This document shows positions 10,102-20,134 of a stretch of DNA of 64,000 nucleotides, in pieces. The notes under the pieces were generated by a model. It did not search any database. It was given only the letters and a program-made list of their open reading frames with translations, and had not been told where the DNA came from. The position numbers and the translations under genes were made by a program. The stretch covers positions 2,046,001 to 2,110,000 of the forward strand of contig CM074144.1 of the NCBI GenBank assembly GCA_037178625.1, given 5' to 3'. Every line of letters begins with the position of its first letter. Positions within the stretch are counted from its first letter, which is position 1. The DNA is from Skeletonema tropicum (lineage: Eukaryota > Bacillariophyta > Thalassiosirophyceae > Thalassiosirales > Thalassiosiraceae).

Positions 10102-11616
10102 ATGGCGCCCATCGTTGACCACCAAGCTGTCGTAGCTGCTGACCCTACCGTTGCTCGTAGCTCTGCTGCTCACTTGACGATCAAAAAGGAGGAGAAGGAA
10201 GGGCACGAAAAAAATGATGGTCAACTCGGCTCGTCCAACACGGCCCTCGCCAAAGAAGATGACTTTGCACATCATGGTGTCGATGATGACACCAGAGACG
10301 AGCACGAAAATGACCATGCCGCCACAGTGGTATTCCGAATAGACGAAGAAGCGAGCAGCAACAATATCAACAATGCTAGCAGCAGCTTATTCATGGATGA
10401 ATGTGACAATAATTACAACAACGACAGAGTAATTTTTACCGAAGAAACCATAACAGCGGATTTGAAACATTCGGCACTCATGACTTCCTTTGATACCATG
10501 GAAGACATTGACTTGAGCAGCATATTGAGCATGACGACCTCGCCCAACAACAACCACCATAAAGAGCTAGACGAGGAGCAGCAGCAGCAGCAGCTTCACC
10601 ACCAACTGCAAGAATTCCAGAGCAGCAGCAGCAGCAACAACAGTGCCGCCATTTTATTTTCCACCGATGCCGATGAAGAATTGGCACGACAACTTCAAGC
10701 AGAGGAAGATGAATATGCTCGACAACAACGTGACATCTTTCGAAAGAAGAAGGCCCAGCAAAAATTACCTCCTCCGCAAAAGTTAAAAAAGACATGGTTG
10801 GATCATTTAATTGGTGACCCATTCCCTTCCGAGATGAAACGAAATTATGCACGAACAAGTAGTACGAGTAGTCAATCGAAGAGTCAACACAGTGCTGGTA
10901 AAAGTACTACTACTAGTAGCAGCAGTAGTAGTAGCAGTAGTGGTTTGATGAAGGCGATTGCTGCAGCAGAAGCTCGTGCCTCGAAAAAAAACATGGACAG
11001 GACTAATAGAAGTACTACCACTTCTTGGTGGAATAGAAGTAGTAACGTTGTCGACGATGACGCCGCAGATGATGATGATGATGATTGCCAAACAACATCC
11101 CAAGAAGAAGAGCTACCACCAACCTTCATTGACAACGGTAGCGAAGGATACTACACCGGAGACTTTCTTCTCACCACCGCCACCAACAACAACAATGCCA
11201 TTCCACAACAACCACTCCAACGCCACGGTCAGGGCATCATGACGTACAAATCAGGACACACCTATACCGGAAATTTCCAAAACAATCAATTTCACGGTTG
11301 GGGTATCTACCTCTGGGCCGATGGAGATAAACAACGTGGGACGTGGCAGCATGGATTACGTCATGGTCCTTGTGTCTTTCATCATGCAGCGTCGGATACG
11401 ATTGAATATGGGTATTATGATCAAGGCAAGGTGGTGGGGGAGGGGGTACGAGTGAATGGGGATAGGACGAAGGCGTGGAAATTAGTGGATGGGAAGCGAG
11501 TGTTGGATGGTACAATTGAGATGGAGGAAGCGGAGAGGATTGTTGCGGAGAGGTTTGAGTGTTTTCCTATACCTGTTGCCGTGAAGAAGAAGAAGAAGAA
11601 GGAGGAGGAGATTTGA
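10102..11616 (+). CDS. MORN-repeat protein with disordered N-terminal half
   Basis: A 504-residue protein. Residues 1-345 are low-complexity (poly-Gln at about 157-163, several poly-Ser, Asp-rich tracts), with one helical patch DEELARQLQAEEDEYARQQ (about 193-211) that resembles a ubiquitin-interacting motif. Residues 348-430 hold about three MORN repeats: EGYYTGDF, HGQGIMTYKSGHTYTGNFQN and HGWGIYLWADGDKQRGTWQH. MORN repeats usually bind membranes or act as scaffolds. The C-terminus ends in a Lys/Glu tract. The ATG at 10102 is the first in frame. MORN assignment is solid; cell role unknown. Confidence 0.8.
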   Translation: MAPIVDHQAVVAADPTVARSSAAHLTIKKEEKEGHEKNDGQLGSSNTALAKEDDFAHHGVDDDTRDEHENDHAATVVFRIDEEASSNNINNASSSLFMDECDNNYNNDRVIFTEETITADLKHSALMTSFDTMEDIDLSSILSMTTSPNNNHHKELDEEQQQQQLHHQLQEFQSSSSSNNSAAILFSTDADEELARQLQAEEDEYARQQRDIFRKKKAQQKLPPPQKLKKTWLDHLIGDPFPSEMKRNYARTSSTSSQSKSQHSAGKSTTTSSSSSSSSSGLMKAIAAAEARASKKNMDRTNRSTTTSWWNRSSNVVDDDAADDDDDDCQTTSQEEELPPTFIDNGSEGYYTGDFLLTTATNNNNAIPQQPLQRHGQGIMTYKSGHTYTGNFQNNQFHGWGIYLWADGDKQRGTWQHGLRHGPCVFHHAASDTIEYGYYDQGKVVGEGVRVNGDRTKAWKLVDGKRVLDGTIEMEEAERIVAERFECFPIPVAVKKKKKKEEEI

Positions 11617-11658
11617 TGAGGAAGAGAGGTAGATGATGTGTAGTTTGATGATGAGCAT

Positions 11659-11735
11659 GTATTGTGTGCGTGGGGTATAAATGAGTGTATGTATTGTGTG
11701 CGTGGGGTATAAATGAGTGTATGTATTGTGTGCGT
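11659..11735. repeat. Short tandem repeat (32-base unit, about 2.4 copies)
   Basis: A GT-rich unit containing GCGTGGGGTATAAATGAGTG is repeated exactly at 11669 and 11701 in the 3' flank of the MORN gene. Confidence 0.8.
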
Positions 11736-12071
11736 GTGTGTGCGGTTTGTGATGTGGCTGGGAGCTATGGTACCAAGGGCAATGATAAGATTGAGCTTTA
11801 GCTTTATAGTGCAATACCCATTCCTCCTCGTATTCACCTTTACCTTTATATCTTTCCTTCTAGCGGTCGTATCACGACGATGAGTAGTGATTTGGAAGGG
11901 TCACATTGCGATCTATCAATTGGTGGTAGTATCAAGGCCAAATATCGATGTTTTGTCAATCGACTGAACTCGAGAGTGGTCTAGAAAGTCGTCCCAAATC
12001 CAAGACAAGGAGAATACCGTTTCAAGCTCTATCAATACGGTAATATAGTATTACCACTTTATCTGATATTG

Positions 12072-12095
12072 GTGTGTGTGTGTGTGTGTGTGTGT
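12072..12095. repeat. (GT)n microsatellite, LINE 3' tail
   Basis: About 12 GT units directly after the left target-site duplication; on the LINE's coding strand this is a (CA)n tail. Confidence 0.9.
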
Positions 12096-13324
12096 ATGTA
12101 ACTTGGCCTTCGGGCATTACACGTCTTTCCCAACGTATGGACTAACAAGTCCGCGGGCAGTGCTCGTGCTACCCCTAGGCGCTTGCTGTTATAGAAATAA
12201 AAGACTATACTAAACCCCACACTTGAAGATCCAGCTAGCCAACCCCTTTAAAAACTATCCTCGACAGACAACAGCGATTCCACCTCAGACGCGGCTCCAG
12301 ATACAATAGAAGAGGCATCCTCTTCCCTCTCCGGTTCCGCCTCAAACGGCTGCTCCCACCACCACCGGTGTTTGCTGGTACCACGTAGTCTCTCACCATC
12401 CCTACAAAGATCCAGAATCGGGCGGTCCCTGATGTATGCCCCAATAGTCTTCCTCCGTTTGTCAATGTACTCCGTCAAAGTATACAGCCCAACCTCCTTA
12501 AACAACTCCTTCTTATCCGGATACGTCCACTCTCCAGTCTGTTCGTTCTTCTTAGGTCGATTCTTGCGTGCCATGCGGCAAGCAGCTCGATAGTAGAAGC
12601 CTTCCAGACACCGTAACGCCGAATCCGTCAATACCCAAGTCTCACTCCCATACAAAAGTACATACTGCCTGCACGACTGCCTTGAAAAACATACTTACCG
12701 CAAACCCTGAGTTTCATGTTCTCGCTACGCAGGAGACGAGATATCATTTTCCACGCCTTTCGGGCCTTGGTCAGATTACTCCGAATCGCCTGCGTATCAG
12801 TATCATCCATCGTCATAAGCCGACCAAGATACTTAAACACCTCCACCCGTTCGAGGTCCTCTCCATATGCCGTGAAGCCAACTTCAAGAGCCCGCTGGTT
12901 TGCAATGGCCGCATTAGTTTGCACTATCCTCTCCCTCCCCGTCCGACAGAACTTTGACCTCTCGTGTCTGGCAGCCCACCGTGGGTCAGTCTGCATATTG
13001 CAGAGATGACACTTCGGGAAGACTCCAGATCTCTAGACGTCCACATGGTCCCGTGGGTGACGATCACGGAAGTGCCGACGAAGAGCTCACGCAGTGTCAA
13101 AACAATCAGCGGCTTCCTGGCACGCTGGCACAGGGCAGAGAAAACTCCCGCTAGTGCTGGAATACGCAGTATATGTCTCCGGCTCTCCATCATTCAACAG
13201 AAAGTCCCGATTCAACACCCTTGATCGAAACACACCGTGTTGAGTCTCCAAATGCGAGTTCAGTGAGGCTGCAGTTAGTTCCATACCACATTTATCGCAC
13301 TCCACCCGCCGCCGGTTCCACTCC
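12074..13324 (-). mobile_element. 5'-truncated non-LTR retrotransposon (LINE) with target-site duplication
   Basis: The 14-base sequence TATCTGATATTGGT occurs exactly at 12060-12073 and 13325-13338 and brackets this 1.25 kb insert. On the minus strand the insert ends in a (CA)n tract (plus-strand GT repeat, 12072-12095), which acts as the 3' tail. The inside carries the C-terminal end of a LINE reverse-transcriptase protein. The upstream half (endonuclease and RT core) is absent, as expected from incomplete target-primed reverse transcription. Confidence 0.85.
12248..13305 (-). pseudogene. C-terminal fragment of a LINE RT polyprotein, frameshifted
   Basis: Read on the minus strand: a C2H2-like zinc-finger region (FLCPVPACQEAADCFDTA and MECDKCGMELTAASLNSHLETQH), the linker MQTDPRWAARHERSKFC, then VEVFKYLGRLMTMDDTDTQA, which is typical of the post-RT thumb/connection region, then LLYGSETWVLTDSALRCLEG, a hallmark of LINE ORF2 C-termini. 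These blocks lie in different frames (shifts near 12650 and about 12990), so the copy is dead. Confidence 0.75.
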
Positions 13325-13338
13325 TATCTGATATTGGT

Positions 13339-15092
13339 CCATATGTTGAATGGAGAGAAGTAAGGTCGGGAGCAAGCGAAGTGACAACTTCAATCACCCA
13401 TCCAGAAAGTTGGTACCTCGAAGAAACGAACTGCAGCAGCAGTCACCTAACATTCATTCTGTCCGTGATGGTCTCAAAGTCTCCTTCGAAGGAAGGCGGA
13501 AGGCCCCAGACCCTGCCCGAGACTTTCCCTCCAGTACGTATTTATTCTTGCAGAGAATGTATCATACTTACACTTACATCAGTAAAAAACGTTTCTTCCT
13601 CCTCCGCAGAGACAAGCTACTATTATTTAGTGGACTCCTCTGCAAACCACGATAAGAGGAAGTCGTTCACGCCTATGGGATTCAGTGCTTTCGCTACCGA
13701 AACAATGACGAGAGAAGACGTTCTTCTTACCCTCCTCACGGTTACGGACGCCAAACTCCTCCAAATTAGGGTAACATGTTCCTATATGCCGGCATGGGCC
13801 AAATTTCTACATCCGTCAGTTGGTAATAATTTTGGAATGCATATGGTACGCTTTGACGATCTTGACGCCCAGCAATTCAACACTCATCAATGAACCTTTG
13901 CCAAGGAAAGCCTCATCCTCGATTATTCCGATATCATCGTGAAATTCCACGTAGATTAGATGAACACGTAGATTAGATGGATGCCCTTCTTGGAACTATT
14001 TTGACAGACTTATGAATTCTTGCACGTCTCACACCATCGAGCACTCGTTGATCGACGCCCATGTAGACAAAAATCTCATCCTCATCTGCTGCCGCCGCCA
14101 TCATCACTAATCCCTGCTACTAGACAACTTTCTTTTGACAATACCGTCTTATCTCCTCTGCTGTATACGTCGCTTTGGAGGAGGATCTTTTTGCTACGTG
14201 GGTAGACACGTACGAATAGAGAGAAGATTTTCATTACTCCTACAATTTTCATTCTTACGTTGCTATATCGGGTGAAAAACGCCGCTCGATCGTCGCTGCC
14301 ACTTGCACTCTCAAACCAAACACATTCTTTTGATGGATGAAACATGTGTCATAAAGACGCAGCTTTTTCGTCTCTATCAGTCAAACTCGTAATAACGCCA
14401 CTCCTTATCCATAATCTTGCATTGTCGACGTTCGGCATACAAACGTTGTTGCTTGTGGTGTTGGATTGTTGTATGAACATCACTCTCTACTATACTCGAC
14501 CTACCAAAATAACAGTCACTCGTGTTTGTGTGGTGACAGTAAACCACCGCAAGTTGGTCTGCGCAAACCTTTGATATCCTCGTGTTGTCATCAAATTATT
14601 ACAGAATTGCCTTCATTCTCCATCCCCAGCCGCTTATACGACAAAAGAGAATCAGAATCATTTAAGATGATTCTGAACTGCTGCTGAGACGGATTAGAGA
14701 GAGGAAACTGACCAGGGCATCCCAAATGATATCTTCATTCAATGGACTTATTCTCTTTGTGTATCGATGGAGTTTTGTCTCAAATAGATAAGCCATGCCC
14801 AGGCCATCTCAAGACTTCCCTCGCCACCCTCCAACCGACCAAACCGCACTGGAGCGCGAAGCTCGTAGTGATTCATTTTGTACCATTAAGGCCACGCTCT
14901 ACGTCATACTCATACATTCACAATATGGCAACTACGACGGCAAACTTAAATATTATCTTCTTTGTCATCCTGACCCTCGGGCGTAGAGAATAAGAGTAAC
15001 TAAAGTATCATAATATCGTCATCGTCATCGGCATCGGGCATCATGGTCATGGGAATGGGAACCCTCTCCACTTCTTGACGTGGGCGACTTTC
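13339..15092. other. Gene-poor stretch with decayed repeat DNA
   Basis: No gene can be supported. A forward open stretch at 13381-13893 (170 codons) has no recognised motif and may be chance or an old relic. From about 14380 to 15060 the sequence aligns by eye, with gaps, to 24660-25320 (for example AATAACGCCACTCCTTATCC against AATAACACCACGCCATATCC, and CTTCCCTCGCCACCCTCCA against CTTCCCTCATCACCCTCCA). It is thus a diverged dispersed repeat of about 650 bases. Confidence 0.5.
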
Positions 15093-15265
15093 GAAAGTTT
15101 CAAAGAAGTTTCATTCATGTTGCATTCATGTTGCATTCATGTTGCACGATGCATTCATGTTGCACGATGCATTCATGTTGCACGATGCATTCATGTTGCA
15201 CGATGCATTCATGTTGCATTCGTGTAACATGAATGCAACATGAATGCAACTTCTTTGAAACTTTC
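15093..15265. repeat. Tandem 18-base repeat between inverted arms
   Basis: The arms GAAAGTTTCAAAGAAG (15093-15108) and CTTCTTTGAAACTTTC (15250-15265) are exact reverse complements. Between them are four copies of an 18-base unit (ATTCATGTTGCACGATGC) plus shorter GCATTCATGTT units, and near the right arm the motif appears inverted (AACATGAATGC). The whole can fold into one long hairpin. Confidence 0.8.
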
Positions 15266-15436
15266 TTCAACTTCCCTGGAAGATCACACAAAACAACCGT
15301 GCGTGGCCACCATGGTGCCGACCGTGGCCGCTCTCTGCGGAAGCCATGAACCGTAACATATTTCCTTGTGATCGTCCTACAGAGACAGAGATGCGCATGT
15401 CTGGCCACTTAATTTAGGGTGGTACGCAGCAGGTGA

Positions 15437-15490
15437 TAGGATAGCGCGCTGTCGAATTTTTACACAATCAAGTCTTGAGTTGGTCATGCA
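15437..15490. repeat. Direct repeat flanking the MITE, left copy
   Basis: The stretch with GATAGCGCGCTGTCGAAT and GTTGGTCATGC recurs near 16162-16210 with a few differences. The two copies lie either side of the 397-base MITE, about 725 bases apart. The core GATAGCGCGCTATC is itself a palindrome in the second copy. Confidence 0.6.
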
Positions 15491-15606
15491 TATAATAGTA
15501 ACGGAGACACAATAAATAAATAAATAAATACAAAGTTACATAATCAGATTAGATCCATACTATGTGCAGACGGTACATCATTTTATGTACCATGAAGGCC
15601 ACGCTA

Positions 15607-16003
15607 GGCTAAGTGTATGGTCAGGCTCCCCAGCAAATCTGTTCTCAATGAGTATTTGACTTCAAGAAGTGATCAACATAGCGTTGGAAAGCTGAGAGTG
15701 AGAGGAGTTCAAATCCATGCTTTGCTTGGCAAGGTTTGAATCGTGGTGAAATGAATTGTAATATGTATGGAGCTGAAGACCAGGGTAAATTGGAGATGGG
15801 GCTTCTTTTTTGGGGTTAACCCCCAAGGCAAGCTAGGGAATGGGGCTAACAAAATATTTTTTTATTTTTGGAAGCAACTCATTGATTTGGAACAAGCTCA
15901 TCGAGACGAGCATTTTAAGCCTATAAAAGGGTAGGTTAGCCCCAGTAGCGGCTGAGAACAGATAAATTAGCCATTTTTAGGGAGCCTGACCATACACTTA
16001 GCC
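15607..16003. mobile_element. MITE, 397 bases, perfect 24-base inverted ends
   Basis: The 24 bases at 15607-15630 (beginning GGCTAAGTGTATGGTCAGG) are exactly the reverse complement of 15980-16003. A GCTA tetranucleotide sits directly outside each end (15603-15606 and 16004-16007), consistent with a 4-base target duplication. There is no coding capacity. The perfect ends suggest a recent insertion. Confidence 0.8.
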
Positions 16004-16210
16004 GCTAACTCATTGTCTCCAACCACAGCAAAAGGCGCACAATAGATGGCTGTTGATTTGATGAGGCGAAAGGTTCCCAATTGCACATGGAGGAGACGTC
16101 ATTATCATGCCACAACACTCGTGTAGGCGTCTTCGGGTGGGCTTCTCATAACCCACAATCATAGGATAGCGCGCTATCGAATTTTAACACAAGTCTAAGT
16201 TGGTCATGCC

Positions 16211-17213
16211 AATGCTCTGCAGCTGCAGCTTCCTTTTCGGTGAGACGACTCGATTCAACCACTCTCCTTCACCTTTACTATCCAACAGGGCTCATGCTGC
16301 CAAGATATATATACCTCGAACTCCAAAAATGACATTCTCCTAGACATTCTCCTACTAACTCGCGAACTCGTCGTGGTCCTAATCTAAACCACAGCCCACC
16401 AGAAATTCTACGTCTGGTACCCTTCAAAGGAAAAGAGGATAGAGGATAGATTTAGAGTAATTTAGATTTAGATGGATGACATGAAGAACTTTATTATATG
16501 ACAAGGATAAGGGCAGTGACGCCAAACATCATCTATGTCTATGTCTATGCATGGTCTATGCCGATGCGGCTAGAGACGAGTAGGTACTAGAAGATTTTTT
16601 ATACAATAAACTCAAAACTAACACTGCTGCTTTCCATTTCCAAGTGGTAGTTGTAGTCTTCTTGGCCTTGGCATGTTGGGACTCGGGAGGGGGAGGGCTT
16701 GAGCTTGAATTTGAACGTGGATTTCGTTCCGGTATCTACAGCCCCAGGCATCTGAGTCCAAGCTTGTCTTCGACTTCAGTGAAAGAACAGGATTAGAGCT
16801 GGCATTGGTATCTCAAAAGTGCTTGCTTCTTCTCTAAGAAGTCCATAGATACATTTATTTACCCTTCTATCCTCCGGTATCCGGTACTCGAACAGCTGTT
16901 CAAAAGATATTGTACTAGTAGAATGTTCCAGCCAGTTCCAATTCGCAATGCGCTCTCTGATCGCCATCGAAGTGTAGATATTTAACATCTAACACTGTTC
17001 ATTCTGCCTGTGGTGAGTGCGCTATGGCAGCCATCTGCTAGCTCTATGTAGGGCGGCTGGGTTTTAGACTCAGGCGCAACGTTGTTAACATTAGCGACCA
17101 TAATGGTCGAGTGTCCGTTTTTTTATGCTCATTGGATTATGTACTCATATCATCTTCTTGTGTGTTGTCTCAAAAACAGAAGATCTTCCACCGTACTATA
17201 TACATGACAAGTC
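16211..17213. other. Intergenic, no gene supported
   Basis: Nothing recognisable. A short minus-strand open stretch (16776-16988) has no motif. The last 50 bases probably form the 5' leader and promoter of the next gene. Confidence 0.45.
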
Positions 17214-17351
17214 ATGACGGCGACGGAGCTCATCCATCTCTCGTATGATGGCAATTTTCAACTCGAAGCGGATGCCAAAGTGATTCTCTGCAAAGTCATC
17301 CAAGAAAGTAATCAAGACGAGCCACTGCCCAGCGATGATGATGTCGCCGAC

Positions 17352-17382
<31 letters not shown>

Positions 17383-18143
17383 CTCTTCGCGTTGAATTAC
17401 AGTTAGATAAAACTCCCATGCATCCTCAAGGTGGGGGACAGCCAACCGACATTGGCACTATCATGAAATCCTCCCCCACTGAGAAGAATGATGGCGCATA
17501 CACTGCTACTATTGATAAGGTTACAATTGACCGAGCCAGTGGCATAGCAACTCACTCTGGATCTGTCACTCTGCCGTCGTCGTCATCATCGAACAGCAGC
17601 AGCGCTGCTGCCATAATAGCCGATGAAATATTTCCATCCAATTCATCTGTCAAGGTCACTGTAGATTCCGCCAATCGTCTACTCCTCAGCGAATGCCATA
17701 CGGCAGGACACGTCGTGGATGCTGCCATGGCAAGATGTGACAAACTCCTTCCTCCCACCAAGGGATATCATTTCTTAGATGGCCCATATGTGGAATACAA
17801 GGGAACCATCGACATGAAAGATCGTGACGAATTCTTGTCAAGGTTGAAAGAAGCATACCAACAACTAATCAATGAGGATATTCACACTCAGATTCAAACT
17901 CTACCAGTTGACGAGGCAGAGGAATTGTGTAATCGTCTTGCACAGAATTTTAACATGAAAGATTTCACTTCTCCATTGGAGGAAAATCCTTCTGTGAGAG
18001 TTGTTACTGTGGCTGGTTGGAATTGTCCTTGTGGGGGGACTCATGTGAAGAGTACGGGTGTGTTGAAGGAGAGGGGATGGTGTGTGAAGGGGTTGAGGTG
18101 TAAGAAGGGAGTTGTACGTGTTCGATATGGTCCACAAGCGTAG
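17214..18143 (+). CDS. AlaX-type alanyl-tRNA editing protein
   Basis: A 309-residue protein of the AlaX / alanyl-tRNA synthetase editing-domain family, which deacylates mischarged Ser- or Gly-tRNA(Ala). PMHPQGGGQPTDIG (about 68-81) is the conserved N-terminal glycine motif. CHTAGHVVDAAM (about 160) supplies the HxxxH zinc-ligand pair, and CPCGGTHVKSTG (about 272) supplies the Cys/His pair that completes the site. All four ligands are present, so the protein is probably active. Length fits AlaX-M/L free-standing forms. Residues 48-58 are a poly-Thr tract from an ACA microsatellite. It is free-standing, not fused to a synthetase. Confidence 0.88.
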
Positions 18144-18329
18144 AAGAGAAATAAATATATAGATTATAGGTGCATTGGGTATGGTCAAGTAGGAACGGAT
18201 CCAAGGCGTTGTCCCTCCAAGATAGCGTGAAAACCGTAGCGTAGAAGAGAAATAAATAGATTATAGGTGCATTGGGTATGGTCAAGGAACGGATCCAAGG
18301 CCTTGTCCCTCCAAGATAGACGTGAAACA
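18139..18329. repeat. Tandem duplication of about 95 bases at the gene end
   Basis: The stretch starting CGTAGAAGAGAAATAAATA at 18139 is repeated from 18240, sharing GGTGCATTGGGTATGGTCAA and GTCCCTCCAAGATAG, with small indels. It overlaps the stop codon and 3' UTR of the editing gene and may duplicate its polyadenylation region. Confidence 0.8.
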
Positions 18330-18588
18330 TTGATATAGTTGGGCTCAGTCAGATAGCGACGGAAATGAGCAGCTCCTCGAGACGTCGGTAAGTATGGTGC
18401 TACTTATTGTAATGTGTAATCATTTGTAGACGTCTCGATTATCCAAACTCCCTATTACCACATGTCAAAATCCGCCAGCACATCTCATGCATCCGCCATT
18501 CATTTTTTCACAAACCATGGCCACCTGCGCCTACGACACACTCTAACACCAGCATACTGTACACTTCTTAAACTCTTAGCACTATACC

Positions 18589-19245
18589 ATGAGCAATAAC
18601 AACTTAGGCAGCGGCAGAGGCGGCGCCTCCCCCTACGACGACGACAACTCCAGCAGCTCCGCCGGATCACCAATCCCCGACTTCAACGCCTCCAACATCC
18701 AATTATCCACCGTCGCACCCGCCTTCGGAATATCCTCCTCGGCCGCAGCAGCCGCCTCGGGCCTCCAATCCCGCCAACCAGACTACCTCGACTACGACCA
18801 AAAAGGCCGCGGCGTCTTCTCCATCATGTGCACCAATTCCGGCATTTCGTACTTGATAGGCGTCACAATTGGTGGATTGTACGGATTGAAAGAGGGGCTG
18901 GCGCGCACCCCCTCCAGTCGACTGAAGGTCAAGTTAAACTCCGTCTTGAATCACTGCGGTCGACATGGCAGCGGTCTAGGCAACATGATGGGTGCCACGG
19001 CCATTATGTATTCGTTATATGAAGGAGTCGCGGATAGTTTCGAATTGGATGCCTACACGGGACCCATTCAGCCGCCTGCCCCGTTATTTGCGGGGATGAT
19101 GACTGGAGCGACGTATTATATGAGGGCTGGGCCGAGGGTGGCGGCGCTTGCGGGGACTATTGGCTTGGGCGCTGTGGGGGGGACTTTTGCGCTTTATTCG
19201 GTTTTGGGGATTCCGTATGGGAGTAAGGGGTGGTTGTTCTTTTAA
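18589..19245 (+). CDS. TIM23: Mitochondrial inner-membrane translocase subunit Tim23
   Basis: A 218-residue protein of the Tim17/Tim22/Tim23 family. The first 75 residues are Ser/Ala/Asp-rich and face the intermembrane space in this family. Residues 80-210 hold four predicted membrane helices with glycine zippers: YLIGVTIGGLYGLKEGL, LGNMMGATAIMYSLYEGV, PLFAGMMTGATYYMRAG and AALAGTIGLGAVGGTFALYS. It should form the presequence-import channel of the TIM23 complex. Choosing Tim23 over Tim17 rests on the long N-terminus and the QPDYLDYD segment before helix 1. There is no intron. Confidence 0.85.
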   Translation: MSNNNLGSGRGGASPYDDDNSSSSAGSPIPDFNASNIQLSTVAPAFGISSSAAAAASGLQSRQPDYLDYDQKGRGVFSIMCTNSGISYLIGVTIGGLYGLKEGLARTPSSRLKVKLNSVLNHCGRHGSGLGNMMGATAIMYSLYEGVADSFELDAYTGPIQPPAPLFAGMMTGATYYMRAGPRVAALAGTIGLGAVGGTFALYSVLGIPYGSKGWLFF

Positions 19246-20134
19246 TCTACACCATGTATCGTATGATGTTATTATGTGATGGAATGAATTGTGTCATTGT
19301 TGGTTGAATGAATGCTTTTATTGGTGAATAAGGGGTTATTGGTGATTATTGGTCAATGCTGATGTGAAGATGGAATACTGCAAATTTGGGACGACAAACA
19401 ATAAGAGTGACGATGACACAAATGAAACAGGAAATTGATGATGTAGATATTGACAATAAATTCAGTCACACATCACCATGCTTTCACTGTTATGAACAAA
19501 CTCTCTATTGATAAGTAGCTTTGCATTGAGAGTCATTAGCTTCTTTTGAAATTCACATAACATCCATGTAGGTATCATGTCATTGCCGTTTTTTGCAGTC
19601 AAGATTCAGAACTCAAGGAATGGGAGGCAGATAAAGGTCAGGTCCAACTCAAGTATTCAAAACCCCAAACCCCCAACTCAATTATTAGTAGATGGAAGTG
19701 GGTGTACGCATTTCACAACATCTTCTCTCTCCTCTCCCGAACGAACAATGCCCACATTCTCGCTTCTCTGTTAGCTACACGAGAAGTCGTTCGTCGGTCC
19801 CACCTCCCACGACGGTTTACGGTGACCGTAGCGTCTTTGGAAAATTATGCAGAATTGTGACACAGAAACGAAGATGACCTTGATATTTCATGTCTTTGTA
19901 GAAGTATGTGTCATGATGTGATAGAAAGAAGAAAAATGAAGACAGACGTTAACGGTCAAATCAGACGAGGCGTGAACCGTCGTGCGCGTCCACCACCAAC
20001 CATCGACCATCGAGCGAACCTCTCCGCTCGAGAGATGGTATCGTGAGCAAGTAATACAATCAATTCACATTCAAGAGCAAGCAAGGCTACTGCGGCTGGC
20101 TGGTTTAGTACTACTACTACTACAAATAATAAAG
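19246..20134. other. Intergenic spacer and 5' leader
   Basis: AT-rich 3' flank of Tim23 (repeated ATTGGTGAATA/ATTGGTGATTATTGGT words near 19320), then no recognisable gene. The last 150 bases are open in the frame of the next gene, but the better start is the ATG at 20135. Confidence 0.45.

Noticed and set aside
13381..13893. 170-codon gene
   Set aside because: No motif, no conserved start context, and flanked by decayed DNA; kept only as a remark.
15093..15265. CRISPR array
   Set aside because: Units are contiguous without unique spacers, and the genome is eukaryotic.
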